NCBI GenBank assembly: GCA_017856115.1
Contig: JAFMFM010000009.1
Span: 1-52,779, forward strand
Length of the DNA: 52,779 nucleotides
Direction: 5' to 3'
Source: Actinomycetota bacterium
Lineage (GTDB): Bacteria; Actinomycetota; Acidimicrobiia; Acidimicrobiales; Ilumatobacteraceae
Both the position numbers and the translations under genes were made by a program. This document shows, in pieces, positions 25,098-35,292 of this stretch (positions are counted from its first letter, which is position 1; every line of letters begins with the position of its first letter). The notes below the pieces were generated by a model. It saw nothing but the letters and a program-made list of their open reading frames with translations, searched no databases and had not been told where the DNA came from.

Positions 25098-25877
25098 ATG
25101 GCGGCGGTAAATGTGGGCGAGTTGCTGAATGACGACCGACGGATCGTGCCTCTATTTGCCGTTCACAACTTCCGGGACTTGGGCGGCTACCCCACGGTCG
25201 ATGGACGGCGCACTCGCTGGCGCACCTTATTTCGAGCCGACGGCTTGTACCGCCTCACTCCCGACGATGCTCGAGCCGTGGTGAATCTCGGAGTTCGCAC
25301 GGTGGTGGACCTGCGAACGAACAACGAGATTCGTGAGCGTGGAACTTTTCCGGTCGACGATTACGACGTTGCGTACCACCATGTGCCGATCATCGACGCC
25401 ACCTGGGGCGAAACCCAAACTCCGGAGTTCGACGATGCCGCCGATTTTCTCGTCTGGGCGTATCGGGAGATGTTGAAGGAGGCATCGCCCCGATTCGCCG
25501 ATGCGATCACCTTGCTGTCGCAACGGTCGGTGTTGCCGGCGGTGTTCCACTGTGCCGCAGGCAAGGATCGAACGGGCATTCTGGCTGCCCTCGTACTCGG
25601 AGCACTCGGCGTCGATGCGGCGACCATCGCCGCCGACTACGGCTTGACACAGGATGCGATGCAACGGCTATTGGTGTGGGCCCGTGACCATCATCCGGAA
25701 TTGGCACGACTGTATGCCACGATGCCGGCACGATTCGCGGCCGCAGATCCGCGTGCGATGGCGGTGATTCTCGACGACATCAGCCGTAGTCACGGAAACG
25801 TACGCAGCTTCGTGCGCGATATCGGCGTGAGCGAATCTGCGATTCGCGCCTTGGACGAAGCGCTTACGACTCGCTGA
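25098..25877 (+). CDS. tyrosine phosphatase-like protein (MptpB/Y_phosphatase3 family)
   Basis: A 259-residue phosphatase with the P-loop HCAAGKDRTG. Its Lys and Asp place it with bacterial atypical phosphatases such as mycobacterial PtpB, which act on phosphotyrosine and phosphoinositides. The N-terminal NFRDLGGY and LFRADGLY are also diagnostic. It has no signal peptide. The last bases overlap the convergent cyclophilin gene by 14 bases. The in vivo substrate is unknown. Confidence 0.9.
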   Translation: MAAVNVGELLNDDRRIVPLFAVHNFRDLGGYPTVDGRRTRWRTLFRADGLYRLTPDDARAVVNLGVRTVVDLRTNNEIRERGTFPVDDYDVAYHHVPIIDATWGETQTPEFDDAADFLVWAYREMLKEASPRFADAITLLSQRSVLPAVFHCAAGKDRTGILAALVLGALGVDAATIAADYGLTQDAMQRLLVWARDHHPELARLYATMPARFAAADPRAMAVILDDISRSHGNVRSFVRDIGVSESAIRALDEALTTR

Positions 25878-26703
25878 TCGTCACGCTCTTCAGCACGATG
25901 TCACCAGCTGGTGGAACACCGTTTGCTGCCGGGTCCGGATTGAAGAGGGCGCCCATCGCCTTCACGGCGGTGTCGAGTCCGTCAACGACCTCGCCGAACA
26001 GCGAGTAACTCGGTGGCAACGATGCACCGTCGTTGCCGGTGATGATGAAGAACTGACTGCCGTTGGTATCGGGGCCGGAGTTGGCCATGGCCAACGATCC
26101 GATCCGGTAGTCGCCGGCTTGGGGTAGTTCGTCGGGGAAGGAATAGCCGGGACCACCGGTTCCCGTTGCAGTGGGGTCGCCGCATTGCACGACGAAGTTC
26201 TCGATCACTCGGTGACACTGCGTTCCGTCGAAGTACTTCCATCGGGCGAGGGACACGAAGTTGTTCACCGTGCCGGGTGCGCGATCGGGCAACAGTCGTA
26301 CGGAGAACTCGCCCTGGGTGGTGTCGAACGTGGCCGTGTAGGACTTGGTGAGGTCGATGCACAACTGGTGGGCATCGTCGAACTCGCGGCGCTGCTCGGC
26401 GCTGCCGTCGGCTGGTGGGCACTCGCTCGTTCCGTAGGCGAACGGACCGCTCGGCTCGGCAGTGTCGATGTCCTGGGTGGCATCGGCGGCAGTATCGAAG
26501 GCATCAGATTCGGTCTGGATCGCGGCATCGTCGGAGTTGTTGCCCGTGATGAAGACGAATCCCACGAGCGCCACCACCAGCAGCACCACGACGCCGATTT
26601 GTGCGCCACGCTTGCGGGCCTTGCCCTGCTGTTGACGGCGAGTGAGCTGCTCTCGACGAGCATCACGGTTCTTCTTCTGACGTTCACGCTTTGATGTACC
26701 CAC
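25864..26703 (-). CDS. membrane-anchored cyclophilin-type peptidyl-prolyl isomerase
   Basis: A 279-residue protein. A highly basic cytoplasmic N-terminus (about 1-33) and one membrane helix (about 35-53) are followed by an acidic linker and an extracytoplasmic cyclophilin domain. The active-site Arg lies in CHRVIENFVVQCGD, with GSQFFI and the SLFGEVVDGLD loop behind it. It should catalyse proline isomerisation of exported proteins. The GTG start has TAGCAT 9 bases upstream. Confidence 0.9.
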   Translation of the reverse strand: MGTSKRERQKKNRDARREQLTRRQQQGKARKRGAQIGVVVLLVVALVGFVFITGNNSDDAAIQTESDAFDTAADATQDIDTAEPSGPFAYGTSECPPADGSAEQRREFDDAHQLCIDLTKSYTATFDTTQGEFSVRLLPDRAPGTVNNFVSLARWKYFDGTQCHRVIENFVVQCGDPTATGTGGPGYSFPDELPQAGDYRIGSLAMANSGPDTNGSQFFIITGNDGASLPPSYSLFGEVVDGLDTAVKAMGALFNPDPAANGVPPAGDIVLKSVTISES

Positions 26704-26712
26704 GAGTGGGAA

Positions 26713-26748
26713 ATGCTACCGACTCGCAATATCGTCCGCGGATAGCGT
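26713..26748. promoter_or_regulatory. divergent -10 elements, cyclophilin and lysC
   Basis: TAGCAT (26718-26713, minus) lies 9 bases before GTG 26703. TAGCGT (26743-26748, plus) lies 9 bases before the lysC ATG. Confidence 0.5.
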
Positions 26749-26757
26749 TGGTTCGTC

Positions 26758-28020
26758 ATGGCGCTCATCGTGCAAAAGTACGGGGGAACATCGGTTGCCG
26801 ACCCGGAACGCATGCGAAATGTGGCTCGTCACATCGCAACTACCCGCGCTGCCGGTCATCAGCTCGTCGTCGTGGTATCGGCGATGGGCAAGGCCACCGA
26901 CAATCTGGTGCAACTCGCGCGACAAGTATCGACCAATCCACCGAGTCGTGAGATGGACATGTTGCTCACCACGGGTGAGCGAATCAGCATGGCCCTGCTG
27001 TGCATGGCGCTGCATGATGTCGGTGTGGATGCGGTGAGTTTCACCGGATCCCAGGTTGGAATCATCACCGACACCGTCCATACGAAGGCGAAGATTCTCG
27101 AGGTGAAGGGTGATCGCGTGCGCTCCGCGCTCGGCGACGACAAGGTGGCGGTCGTTGCCGGATTCCAGGGAATCAGCACCGCCAAGGAAATCACGACGTT
27201 GGGTCGAGGTGGCAGCGACACCACCGCAGTCGCGCTGGCCGCGGCCCTCGACGCCGACTCGTGCGAAATCTACACGGATGTGACGGGCGTGTTCACCGCG
27301 GACCCGCGCGTCGTGCCCCAAGCACGAAAGGTTCCGGTCCTGCAGTTCGATGAAATGTTGGAGATGGCGGGCGCAGGCAGCAAGGTGCTCGCCCTGCGCT
27401 CCGTGGAATTCGCCCGCAACCACGATGTGCCCATCCATGTGAGGTCGAGCTTCACATGGGAGGAGGGCACGTGGGTGGTGGGTCGTCATCACGAAAGGAT
27501 GAAGAACATGGAAGAGCCAGTCATCTCCGGAGTCGTACAGGATGCGAGCGAATCGAAGATAACGATCCTCACCGTTCCCGATCGACCCGGTGTGTCGGCG
27601 GACATCTTCGAGGCACTCGCGACGGCGAACGTGAACGTGGACATGATCGTGCAGAACACCTCCACGTCGGGAACCACCGACATTTCGTTCACGGTCCCCA
27701 AGGCCGATGTGTCGACTGCCGAGCCGATCGTGGCACGCATCGCTCGCGATCTCGGTGCAGGTGGAGTGAACCACGACGACGACATCGCCAAGGTGTCACT
27801 CGTGGGCGCGGGAATGAAGACGAGCCCGGGAGTCGCTGCGAAGATGTTTCGTGTCCTGGCGGACAACGGCGTGAACATCGAGATGATCTCCACGTCCACC
27901 ATTCGAATATCCGTGGTGGTGCGCGCACCAATGATGCAAACGGCGGTACAGGCACTCCACACCGCGTTCGGACTCGATAGCGGAGACGACTATGCGGCAC
28001 CACTCCCTGAGCGCACGTAG
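26758..28020 (+). CDS. lysC: aspartate kinase
   Basis: A 420-residue aspartokinase, first step toward lysine, threonine, methionine and diaminopimelate. The kinase domain starts with VQKYGGTSV and holds GRGGSDTTAVALA. Two ACT domains follow (about 265-410), the site of lysine/threonine feedback. Length and layout match the Corynebacterium enzyme, which is made as alpha and beta chains from one gene. The gene precedes a methyltransferase and asd. Confidence 0.96.
   Translation: MALIVQKYGGTSVADPERMRNVARHIATTRAAGHQLVVVVSAMGKATDNLVQLARQVSTNPPSREMDMLLTTGERISMALLCMALHDVGVDAVSFTGSQVGIITDTVHTKAKILEVKGDRVRSALGDDKVAVVAGFQGISTAKEITTLGRGGSDTTAVALAAALDADSCEIYTDVTGVFTADPRVVPQARKVPVLQFDEMLEMAGAGSKVLALRSVEFARNHDVPIHVRSSFTWEEGTWVVGRHHERMKNMEEPVISGVVQDASESKITILTVPDRPGVSADIFEALATANVNVDMIVQNTSTSGTTDISFTVPKADVSTAEPIVARIARDLGAGGVNHDDDIAKVSLVGAGMKTSPGVAAKMFRVLADNGVNIEMISTSTIRISVVVRAPMMQTAVQALHTAFGLDSGDDYAAPLPERT
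27508..28020 (+). CDS. probable internal start: aspartate kinase beta (regulatory) chain
   Basis: Inside lysC, GAAAGGA (27493-27499) sits 8 bases before an in-frame ATG at 27508 (Met251). Translation from it gives a 170-residue protein with only the two ACT domains. The position corresponds to the known beta-subunit start of corynebacterial LysC. Seen: ribosome site and ATG. Inferred: use in this organism. Confidence 0.6.
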   Translation: MEEPVISGVVQDASESKITILTVPDRPGVSADIFEALATANVNVDMIVQNTSTSGTTDISFTVPKADVSTAEPIVARIARDLGAGGVNHDDDIAKVSLVGAGMKTSPGVAAKMFRVLADNGVNIEMISTSTIRISVVVRAPMMQTAVQALHTAFGLDSGDDYAAPLPERT

Positions 28021-28023
28021 TAC

Positions 28024-29938
<1,915 letters not shown>

Positions 29939-30017
29939 GTGCACGAACCGCTCGACGGCGCGCAACGCTGCCTGCCGACCGCCTCACCCCGTACGTTTGG
30001 GCAATCCGATGATGATG

Positions 30018-30095
30018 TGGTCGGGGAGGGGAGATTTGAACTCCCGACCTCCACGTCCCGAACGTGGCGCGCTAGCCAAGCTGCGCTACTCCCCG
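30018..30095 (-). tRNA. tRNA-Pro (anticodon CGG)
   Basis: On the minus strand a full cloverleaf folds. The acceptor CGGGGAG pairs with CTCCCCG, followed by the discriminator A and an encoded CCA. The anticodon arm CCACG/CGTGG has loop TTCGGGA (anticodon CGG, proline CCG codons). The T arm carries GTTCAAAT. Length is 78 bases with CCA. Confidence 0.97.
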
Positions 30096-30136
30096 AAGTG
30101 CGTTTTCACGCGACGTCAGCCTAACGGTGGGTTTCG

Positions 30137-30544
30137 TTAGCTGTTCTGCATCATCGGTGGCGCGGATTCGTGCCATGTCCCACCGGAACACACCTCGTTT
30201 ACCGCGCGTCGCAGTCGTAGCGAGTCGACGGGCTTCACCAGCCACGCCTCGGCCCCGCTTCGTCGCGCTAAGTGAACGTCGGCGATTCGATCGAGCAACA
30301 TCACCACGGGCACGTGTGGCAGGCGACCGCCGCTCTCATCGAGCCGAAGGTTCATGGTGACGGCCATGGCACCCATCGAACCCACTTGCAGATCCAGCAC
30401 GGCAACGTCCGGTGTTCGTCGGGTAACGGCGGCCGTTACGTCACGACCGTCACGGCAGACGGTGAACGATGTCTCAGGAGTACCGAGTGCGGCGATGATG
30501 TCGTCGAGGACGTATTGGGCGTCGGTCGCCACCAGAACATGCAC
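30137..30544 (-). CDS. stand-alone receiver-domain protein
   Basis: A 135-residue CheY-like receiver with no output domain. The phospho-acceptor Asp lies in VAVLDLQVG and the switch Lys in WLVKPVD. The N-terminal acidic pair is reduced (LVATDAQ) and the usual Thr/Ser position reads MLLD, so phosphorylation may be weak. GTG 30544 has TAACCT 6 bases upstream. No kinase gene is adjacent. Confidence 0.8.
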   Translation of the reverse strand: MHVLVATDAQYVLDDIIAALGTPETSFTVCRDGRDVTAAVTRRTPDVAVLDLQVGSMGAMAVTMNLRLDESGGRLPHVPVVMLLDRIADVHLARRSGAEAWLVKPVDSLRLRRAVNEVCSGGTWHESAPPMMQNS

Positions 30545-30550
30545 GTCGCA

Positions 30551-30576
30551 AGGTTATCTCTTGGCGTGGCTACCGT
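30551..30576. promoter_or_regulatory. divergent -10 elements, receiver protein and NfeD protein
   Basis: TAACCT (30556-30551, minus) lies 6 bases before GTG 30544. TACCGT (30571-30576, plus) lies 9 bases before ATG 30586. Confidence 0.5.
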
Positions 30577-30585
30577 TGTCGGGGC

Positions 30586-31905
30586 ATGTTTGCAGCGGTC
30601 ACACTCGGCCTGTTCATGATGATTGCCGGCAACGTGCCACAACAGGTGGATGATGCAGCGGATCTTGCCAAGGTGGATGTCTTTGAAGTGAGTGGGCTCA
30701 TCGATTCGGTGGTGGCAGGCGGAATCGAACACGCGGTTGTGCGGTCGGAGTCGAACGGCGCACAGGCACTCGTCTTGCAGGTGAACTCACCCGGTGCGGT
30801 CGTTGACGAGGCTCGAATGCGCGAGGTGCTGACCTCAATTCGTACGTCGTCGATTCCCATCGGCGTTTGGGTGGGCCCGAGCGGGGCGAAAGCACTTGGT
30901 TGGTCGGCGTTCCTCCTCGCCGTTGCCGACGTGTCGGCCATGGCACCACGCGCGACGGTTGGTCTCACCGGACTTCCCATCGAGATCGATGGGGAGCCCG
31001 TGTCACTCGGTGGGGCGAGCACCTTGTTGCGCAGCGGGACGTTGGGTACCACCGACGCGCGGGACCGTGGTGTCCTACGCCTCGACATCGCCGATGAGGG
31101 AGTTCCCGTGCTGCGCAACATGTTGTTCGCAATGGATGGATTGACCATCAAGGGGACCGAACTGGACACCGTGGTGGAGGCCATAGACGACTCCGGAGCC
31201 ATCACGCGCGAAGCAGCCACGACCCGATTCTTCAAACTTGGAACGTTTGAGCAACTGATGCACACCTCGGCGAGTGCGGCCCTTGCATACCTGTTGTTTT
31301 CGTTCGGCTTGGCACTGTTGATCTTCGAGTTCTACACCGCGGGAATCGGAATCGCCGGCTTCGTTGGTGCCGTTTGCACCGTGCTTGGTACCTTCGGATT
31401 GACGGAGTTGCCCGTGCGTCCGATCGGCCTGGCACTACTGATTTTTTCCGTTATCGCGCTGGCGATCGATGTCCAAGTCGGAATTCCCAGGGTGTGGACG
31501 GGCATCGGTTTGTTGTCGTTCGTCGTGGCGTCGTTTGCACTGTACGGCTCGGTTCAGGAGCAGGCACTGCGACTGTCGTGGCTCACGTTGATAAGCGGTG
31601 TCGTGTCGATGGCGCTGGCGTTCGTGGTCGGAATGCCGTCGATGGTGCGAACCCGTTTCGCCACCCCAACCATCGGACGTGAGTGGTTGATTGGTTCGCA
31701 CGGAACGGCGGCAACCGACATTGCCCCCGATGGCGAAGCAACCGTGCAGGGAGCCCGCTGGCGGGCGCGCACCAATCGCGCCACACCGATCACCAGTGGT
31801 CAGCCGTTGCGTGTTGCATCGATCGACGGAGTCACGCTCGACGTCGAGCCACTCGAGGGTGCAGCCCGCGACTACCGCGAGATGCGTAAATCGCGCGAGG
31901 ACTGA
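30586..31905 (+). CDS. NfeD-family membrane protein with ClpP-like domain
   Basis: A 439-residue protein. A short N-terminal hydrophobic segment is followed by a ClpP/SppA-like domain (about 25-215: VLQVNSPGAVV, WVGPSGAKA, MAPRATVG), four or so membrane helices (about 225-360) and a C-terminal NfeD beta-barrel (GTAATDIAPDGEATVQGARWRART). NfeD1 proteases cleave stomatin-like partners at the membrane. The expected nucleophile context (AxSAG) reads ALGWSA here, so catalytic status is uncertain. The Nudix gene follows 20 bases downstream. Confidence 0.85.
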   Translation: MFAAVTLGLFMMIAGNVPQQVDDAADLAKVDVFEVSGLIDSVVAGGIEHAVVRSESNGAQALVLQVNSPGAVVDEARMREVLTSIRTSSIPIGVWVGPSGAKALGWSAFLLAVADVSAMAPRATVGLTGLPIEIDGEPVSLGGASTLLRSGTLGTTDARDRGVLRLDIADEGVPVLRNMLFAMDGLTIKGTELDTVVEAIDDSGAITREAATTRFFKLGTFEQLMHTSASAALAYLLFSFGLALLIFEFYTAGIGIAGFVGAVCTVLGTFGLTELPVRPIGLALLIFSVIALAIDVQVGIPRVWTGIGLLSFVVASFALYGSVQEQALRLSWLTLISGVVSMALAFVVGMPSMVRTRFATPTIGREWLIGSHGTAATDIAPDGEATVQGARWRARTNRATPITSGQPLRVASIDGVTLDVEPLEGAARDYREMRKSRED

Positions 31906-31924
31906 AGTCGGAGTCACCGAGCAA

Positions 31925-32740
31925 GTGCCCACGAGATCCACCGACGTTCCGCTCCGTCCCGCGGCAACGGTGATGCTGTTGCGCGACACCCCGACCGACC
32001 TCGAGGTGTTCATGATGCAGCGAACCACTTCGGCGGCCTTCGCCAGCGGTATGTACGTATTTCCCGGCGGTCGTGTCGACGACGTGGATGGTGCGGCGGA
32101 ACTCAACGACCTGTGCGATGGTCTTTCCGACGCGGAGGCCAGTGATTTGCTCCGAGTTCCACGTGGAGGTCTGGCCTACTGGGTGGCTGCAATACGTGAA
32201 TCGTTCGAGGAGGCGGGTGTGTTGCTTGCACGCGACCAGTCGGGCGACTTCGTGAAACTCGAAAATCCGGAAGTGCAGCGTCGATTCGCCGTGGCGCGAC
32301 ATGCGGTGCACGAGGGATCACTCTCATTGGCGGACTTTTGTCGAGAAGAGCGGCTGCGTCTCGCCGTGGACACCATTCGATACGTAAGCCACTGGATTAC
32401 CCCGGTAGGCGAGGCTCGCCGTTTCGACACACGCTTCTTCGTCGCAGTGTCGCCGCCAGCCCAGGACCCGCTCCATGACGACCAGGAAACCATCGACAGT
32501 TTGTGGGTCACCCCGAACGAAGCACTACTACGTGCCAAACGGGGTGACTTGGCGATGATTCCGCCCACCGTTGCCAATCTGCAGTTTCTGGCCCCGCATC
32601 ACACGACTCGGGACGCCGTCGCCGCAGCCCAGTCGATCGGCGTACCCACACCGATCCTGCCCAAGCTGCAATTCGATGGTGATGGGCGGGTGGTGGGAAT
32701 CGTGTTTCCCGACGACCCGCGGTACGGCGAACTGCCGTAG
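31925..32740 (+). CDS. Nudix hydrolase with an insertion in the Nudix box
   Basis: A 271-residue Nudix enzyme. The box begins as GMYVFPGGRVDD and resumes as RESFEEAGVLL only after about 45 inserted residues, an arrangement known from NUDT19-type CoA diphosphatases. This suggests CoA or acyl-CoA hydrolysis, but the substrate is inferred. GTG 31925 is chosen as the first start after the nfeD stop. The longer open frame upstream lies over nfeD. It converges on mrp. Confidence 0.82.
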   Translation: MPTRSTDVPLRPAATVMLLRDTPTDLEVFMMQRTTSAAFASGMYVFPGGRVDDVDGAAELNDLCDGLSDAEASDLLRVPRGGLAYWVAAIRESFEEAGVLLARDQSGDFVKLENPEVQRRFAVARHAVHEGSLSLADFCREERLRLAVDTIRYVSHWITPVGEARRFDTRFFVAVSPPAQDPLHDDQETIDSLWVTPNEALLRAKRGDLAMIPPTVANLQFLAPHHTTRDAVAAAQSIGVPTPILPKLQFDGDGRVVGIVFPDDPRYGELP

Positions 32741-32743
32741 TCA

Positions 32744-33934
32744 TTACCTCGGTTTCTTGCCGAGGGCGATTTCGACCGACTCCAGCAGTCGAGCCGAACA
32801 GCCCGCCATCTCGGTAGCGGGAACGGTTGCTGCGGCGATCTTCTTGGCAATGTCTCGGAAGACCTCGGCGGCGGCCGAGGAACCCGAGAGTGCCACCGGC
32901 TCGCCGATGTCGCTGCCGCTCGCTACGGCAGTCTCGATGGGTACTTGGCCGAGCAATTCGGCGCCGATTTCGTTGGCGAGCGTGGCGCCACCGCCTTCAC
33001 CGAAAAGTAGATGGACGGTTCCGTGCTCGCAGGTGAAGTGGCTCATGTTCTCGATCACACCCGCGACGCGCAGAAAACTTCGACGCGCCATGTCTGCGGC
33101 GCGAATCGCCACCTTCTGTGCCGACACTGCGGGAGTGGTGACGATGATCAAGTCGGTACGGGGAAGCATCCGAGCCAAGCCCATTTGTACGTCGCCGGTT
33201 CCCGGTGGCATGTCGATGAGGAGGTAGTCGAGGTCGCCCCAATGCACGTCGTTGAGGAACTGTTCGACCGCCTTCGTGAGCATGAGGCCACGCCACATCA
33301 GCGCAGTGCCCTCATCCTCCACGAGCATGCCCGTACTCACCACTTTGAGCAGTCCCGAACCAACCGTTCGTTCGTTGGGAATGATGCGGGGCTTGTCGAC
33401 CCCATCCACCCGACGCGCTTCGAGGCGGTCGCTCATGCCCAGCATTCGTGGGATGGAGAACCCCCAGATGTCGGCGTCGAGCACCCCAACCACATGGCCG
33501 TGTGACGCGAGTGCAACGGCCAAGTTGGCGGTGACGGAACTCTTGCCCACACCACCTTTGCCGCTGGCGATGGCCAACACGCGGGCGGAATTGGGCACCG
33601 CGGTATCACCGGCATTTTCGCGCGCATTCCAGCGCGCCTTGGTCATCACCTCGGATCGCTCCTCGGCGTTCATCTCCCCCCAGACGATCTTCACCTTGCC
33701 GACTCCTGGGTGCGTCTCGAGGCGGGATTCGATGTCGTTCTTTATCTGGGCCCGCAGCGGGCAGCCCTTGATGGTGAGTTTCACCCCGATGGTGATGAGG
33801 CCCCCGGGCGACACCTCGACGTCGGTGGCCATGCCGAGGTCGACGATGTTGGCCCCGAGCTCCGGGTCGATGACGGATCGAAGCAGCTGTCGAACCTCGT
33901 CGACTGTCGGTGGCGAAACGGCGCGGTCGGTCAC
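32744..33934 (-). CDS. mrp: Mrp/ApbC-type iron-sulfur cluster carrier ATPase
   Basis: A 396-residue P-loop ATPase. The N-terminal FeS-assembly (DUF59-like) domain holds SVIDPELG and IKGCPLR. The deviant Walker A is GKGGVGKSS, and DLLIDMPPGTGD-like residues follow. It loads Fe-S clusters onto target apoproteins. The C-terminal cysteine pair of many Mrp proteins is incomplete here (TCEHG), as in several actinobacteria. The divergent neighbour is an A-type carrier, which fits Fe-S assembly. The GTG start has TAGGTT 6 bases upstream. Confidence 0.92.
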   Translation of the reverse strand: MTDRAVSPPTVDEVRQLLRSVIDPELGANIVDLGMATDVEVSPGGLITIGVKLTIKGCPLRAQIKNDIESRLETHPGVGKVKIVWGEMNAEERSEVMTKARWNARENAGDTAVPNSARVLAIASGKGGVGKSSVTANLAVALASHGHVVGVLDADIWGFSIPRMLGMSDRLEARRVDGVDKPRIIPNERTVGSGLLKVVSTGMLVEDEGTALMWRGLMLTKAVEQFLNDVHWGDLDYLLIDMPPGTGDVQMGLARMLPRTDLIIVTTPAVSAQKVAIRAADMARRSFLRVAGVIENMSHFTCEHGTVHLLFGEGGGATLANEIGAELLGQVPIETAVASGSDIGEPVALSGSSAAAEVFRDIAKKIAAATVPATEMAGCSARLLESVEIALGKKPR

Positions 33935-33940
33935 GCCCTC

Positions 33941-34015
33941 AACCTACCGATGTGTCGGGTTTCGCTGGTTATGTACGACAGTGCTTGTCATCACACCCCG
34001 TGTCGACGGTAGGTT
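33941..34015. promoter_or_regulatory. mirror-image promoters of mrp and the A-type carrier
   Basis: CGGTAGGTTG occurs once toward each gene, as an exact 10-bp inverted repeat (33940-33949 and 34006-34015). TAGGTT lies 6 bases before GTG 33934 and 8 bases before ATG 34024. It may be both -10 region and shared operator. Confidence 0.55.
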
Positions 34016-34023
34016 GGGGAATC

Positions 34024-34344
34024 ATGATCACGCTCACCCCTGCCGCAGCCGTCAAAGTAAAGCAACTGCTGGAAACCGAGAACGCATCCGACCTCGCATT
34101 GCGAGTGGCCGTGCGTCCTGGCGGATGTTCCGGCTACTCCTACGAGATGTACTTCGACGGCGATTTCACCGCCGAGGACAAGGTGGAGGCGTTCGGCGAC
34201 GTGAAGGTAGTGGTCGATCCCGCATCGGCGCAATTGTTGGCTGGTGCGAGTCTCGATTACACCGACGGGTTGAATGAATCGGGTTTCAAGATCACCAACC
34301 CCAACGCAAATCGCACCTGCGGTTGCGGCCAGAGTTTCAGCTGA
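34024..34344 (+). CDS. A-type iron-sulfur carrier (ErpA/IscA/HesB family)
   Basis: A 106-residue HesB-like protein with the three conserved cysteines: GGCSG near residue 38 and CGCG near the C-terminus. A-type carriers receive a [2Fe-2S] or [4Fe-4S] cluster and hand it to apoenzymes. ATG 34024 follows its -10-like element by 8 bases; earlier in-frame starts overlap mrp. Whether it is ErpA or another member is not decidable. Confidence 0.93.
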   Translation: MITLTPAAAVKVKQLLETENASDLALRVAVRPGGCSGYSYEMYFDGDFTAEDKVEAFGDVKVVVDPASAQLLAGASLDYTDGLNESGFKITNPNANRTCGCGQSFS

Positions 34345-34362
34345 CCGGTTACGGCCAGAGTT

Positions 34363-35250
34363 TCAGCTGATCAGCGACCGAATTTCGGCGGCGTCAAAAA
34401 CGGCGTCGAGTCGTTCCACGACGATGCCGTTCGTGTCGGTGATGAACAAGGCCGGTTCGTAGTTCATCGACATCGCGGCAACCGCCTCCGCGGTTCTCGT
34501 CGCATCGGGGTCGGCGTACACCTCCGCATGAAGAAACGTGGTGGAGTCGCCGACGATTTCGCGCGTTGAAACTATTGCCTCAAGCGCTGGTGCACAGGTT
34601 CCCGTTGCGCAGTGCGCAGGGGTGCCGACCAAGAACGCGATCGGTTTGCCGATCGTGAGCGCTTCACGCAACGTGATGTGATGCATCGGACACGGCTCGG
34701 GTTGTCGAGTACACAGGGGCGAGACGCCACGAGCATCGTCGAACGTCGGTGAGTCGAACGACGGAAGTGAATCTCCGATGCCCGGCACCGGTACTTCGCC
34801 TCGTGCAAAAACCTGGAATGCTGCGCCATCGTCGGGGCCCCCGTCGAGAACCAGTCGATACAGGCCTGGCTCGGTGATCGTCGCGCGAAACGGCCAGTAG
34901 GGAGTGGCCAGCCCCGCATCATGCTTCGGGGCGACGATGTCCTCCAGAATCACCGTGTCCCGGTCGCCATCGATGCGAAGTATCCGAGCCGAGAGCTGGT
35001 CGGGAGTGGCGCTGTCACCGTCGACGGTGAGTAGACCTCCGTTGCTGGCGAGTGAGATGGGGACTCGAACCCTTCCCGCAACCAGATTCTGGGGAAATCG
35101 TTGAACGATCTGCACATCGTCGGGAAGTCCGCTCCCGCTGCCTGCACTGCCACACGCTGCGAGGAGTGATCCGAGCGAGATTGCGGCGGTGCCACCCATC
35201 ACAACCTCACCCGAGGTGCGCAAAAATGCCCGCCGCGTCGTCGAACTCAC
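34363..35250 (-). CDS. Tat-exported lipoprotein with thioredoxin-like domain
   Basis: A 295-residue protein. A twin-arginine signal (TRRAFLRTS) and lipobox LLAAC mark export by Tat and lipid anchoring at about Cys33. After a beta-rich region, the C-terminal half looks thioredoxin-like: FLVGTPAHCATGTCAP has two cysteines four residues apart, unlike the usual CxxC, followed by FLHAEVYAD and EPALFI. It may act in extracytoplasmic redox or copper handling (SCO1-like), which is inference. TACCCT lies 6 bases before GTG 35250. Confidence 0.8.
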   Translation of the reverse strand: MSSTTRRAFLRTSGEVVMGGTAAISLGSLLAACGSAGSGSGLPDDVQIVQRFPQNLVAGRVRVPISLASNGGLLTVDGDSATPDQLSARILRIDGDRDTVILEDIVAPKHDAGLATPYWPFRATITEPGLYRLVLDGGPDDGAAFQVFARGEVPVPGIGDSLPSFDSPTFDDARGVSPLCTRQPEPCPMHHITLREALTIGKPIAFLVGTPAHCATGTCAPALEAIVSTREIVGDSTTFLHAEVYADPDATRTAEAVAAMSMNYEPALFITDTNGIVVERLDAVFDAAEIRSLIS

Positions 35251-35256
35251 GCGACA

Positions 35257-35285
35257 AGGGTAGTGATGTGCGGTCCGTCTAACCT
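35257..35285. promoter_or_regulatory. divergent -10 elements, lipoprotein and ridA
   Basis: TACCCT (35262-35257, minus) lies 6 bases before GTG 35250. TAACCT (35280-35285, plus) lies 7 bases before ATG 35293. Confidence 0.55.
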
Positions 35286-35292
35286 TGGGTGC

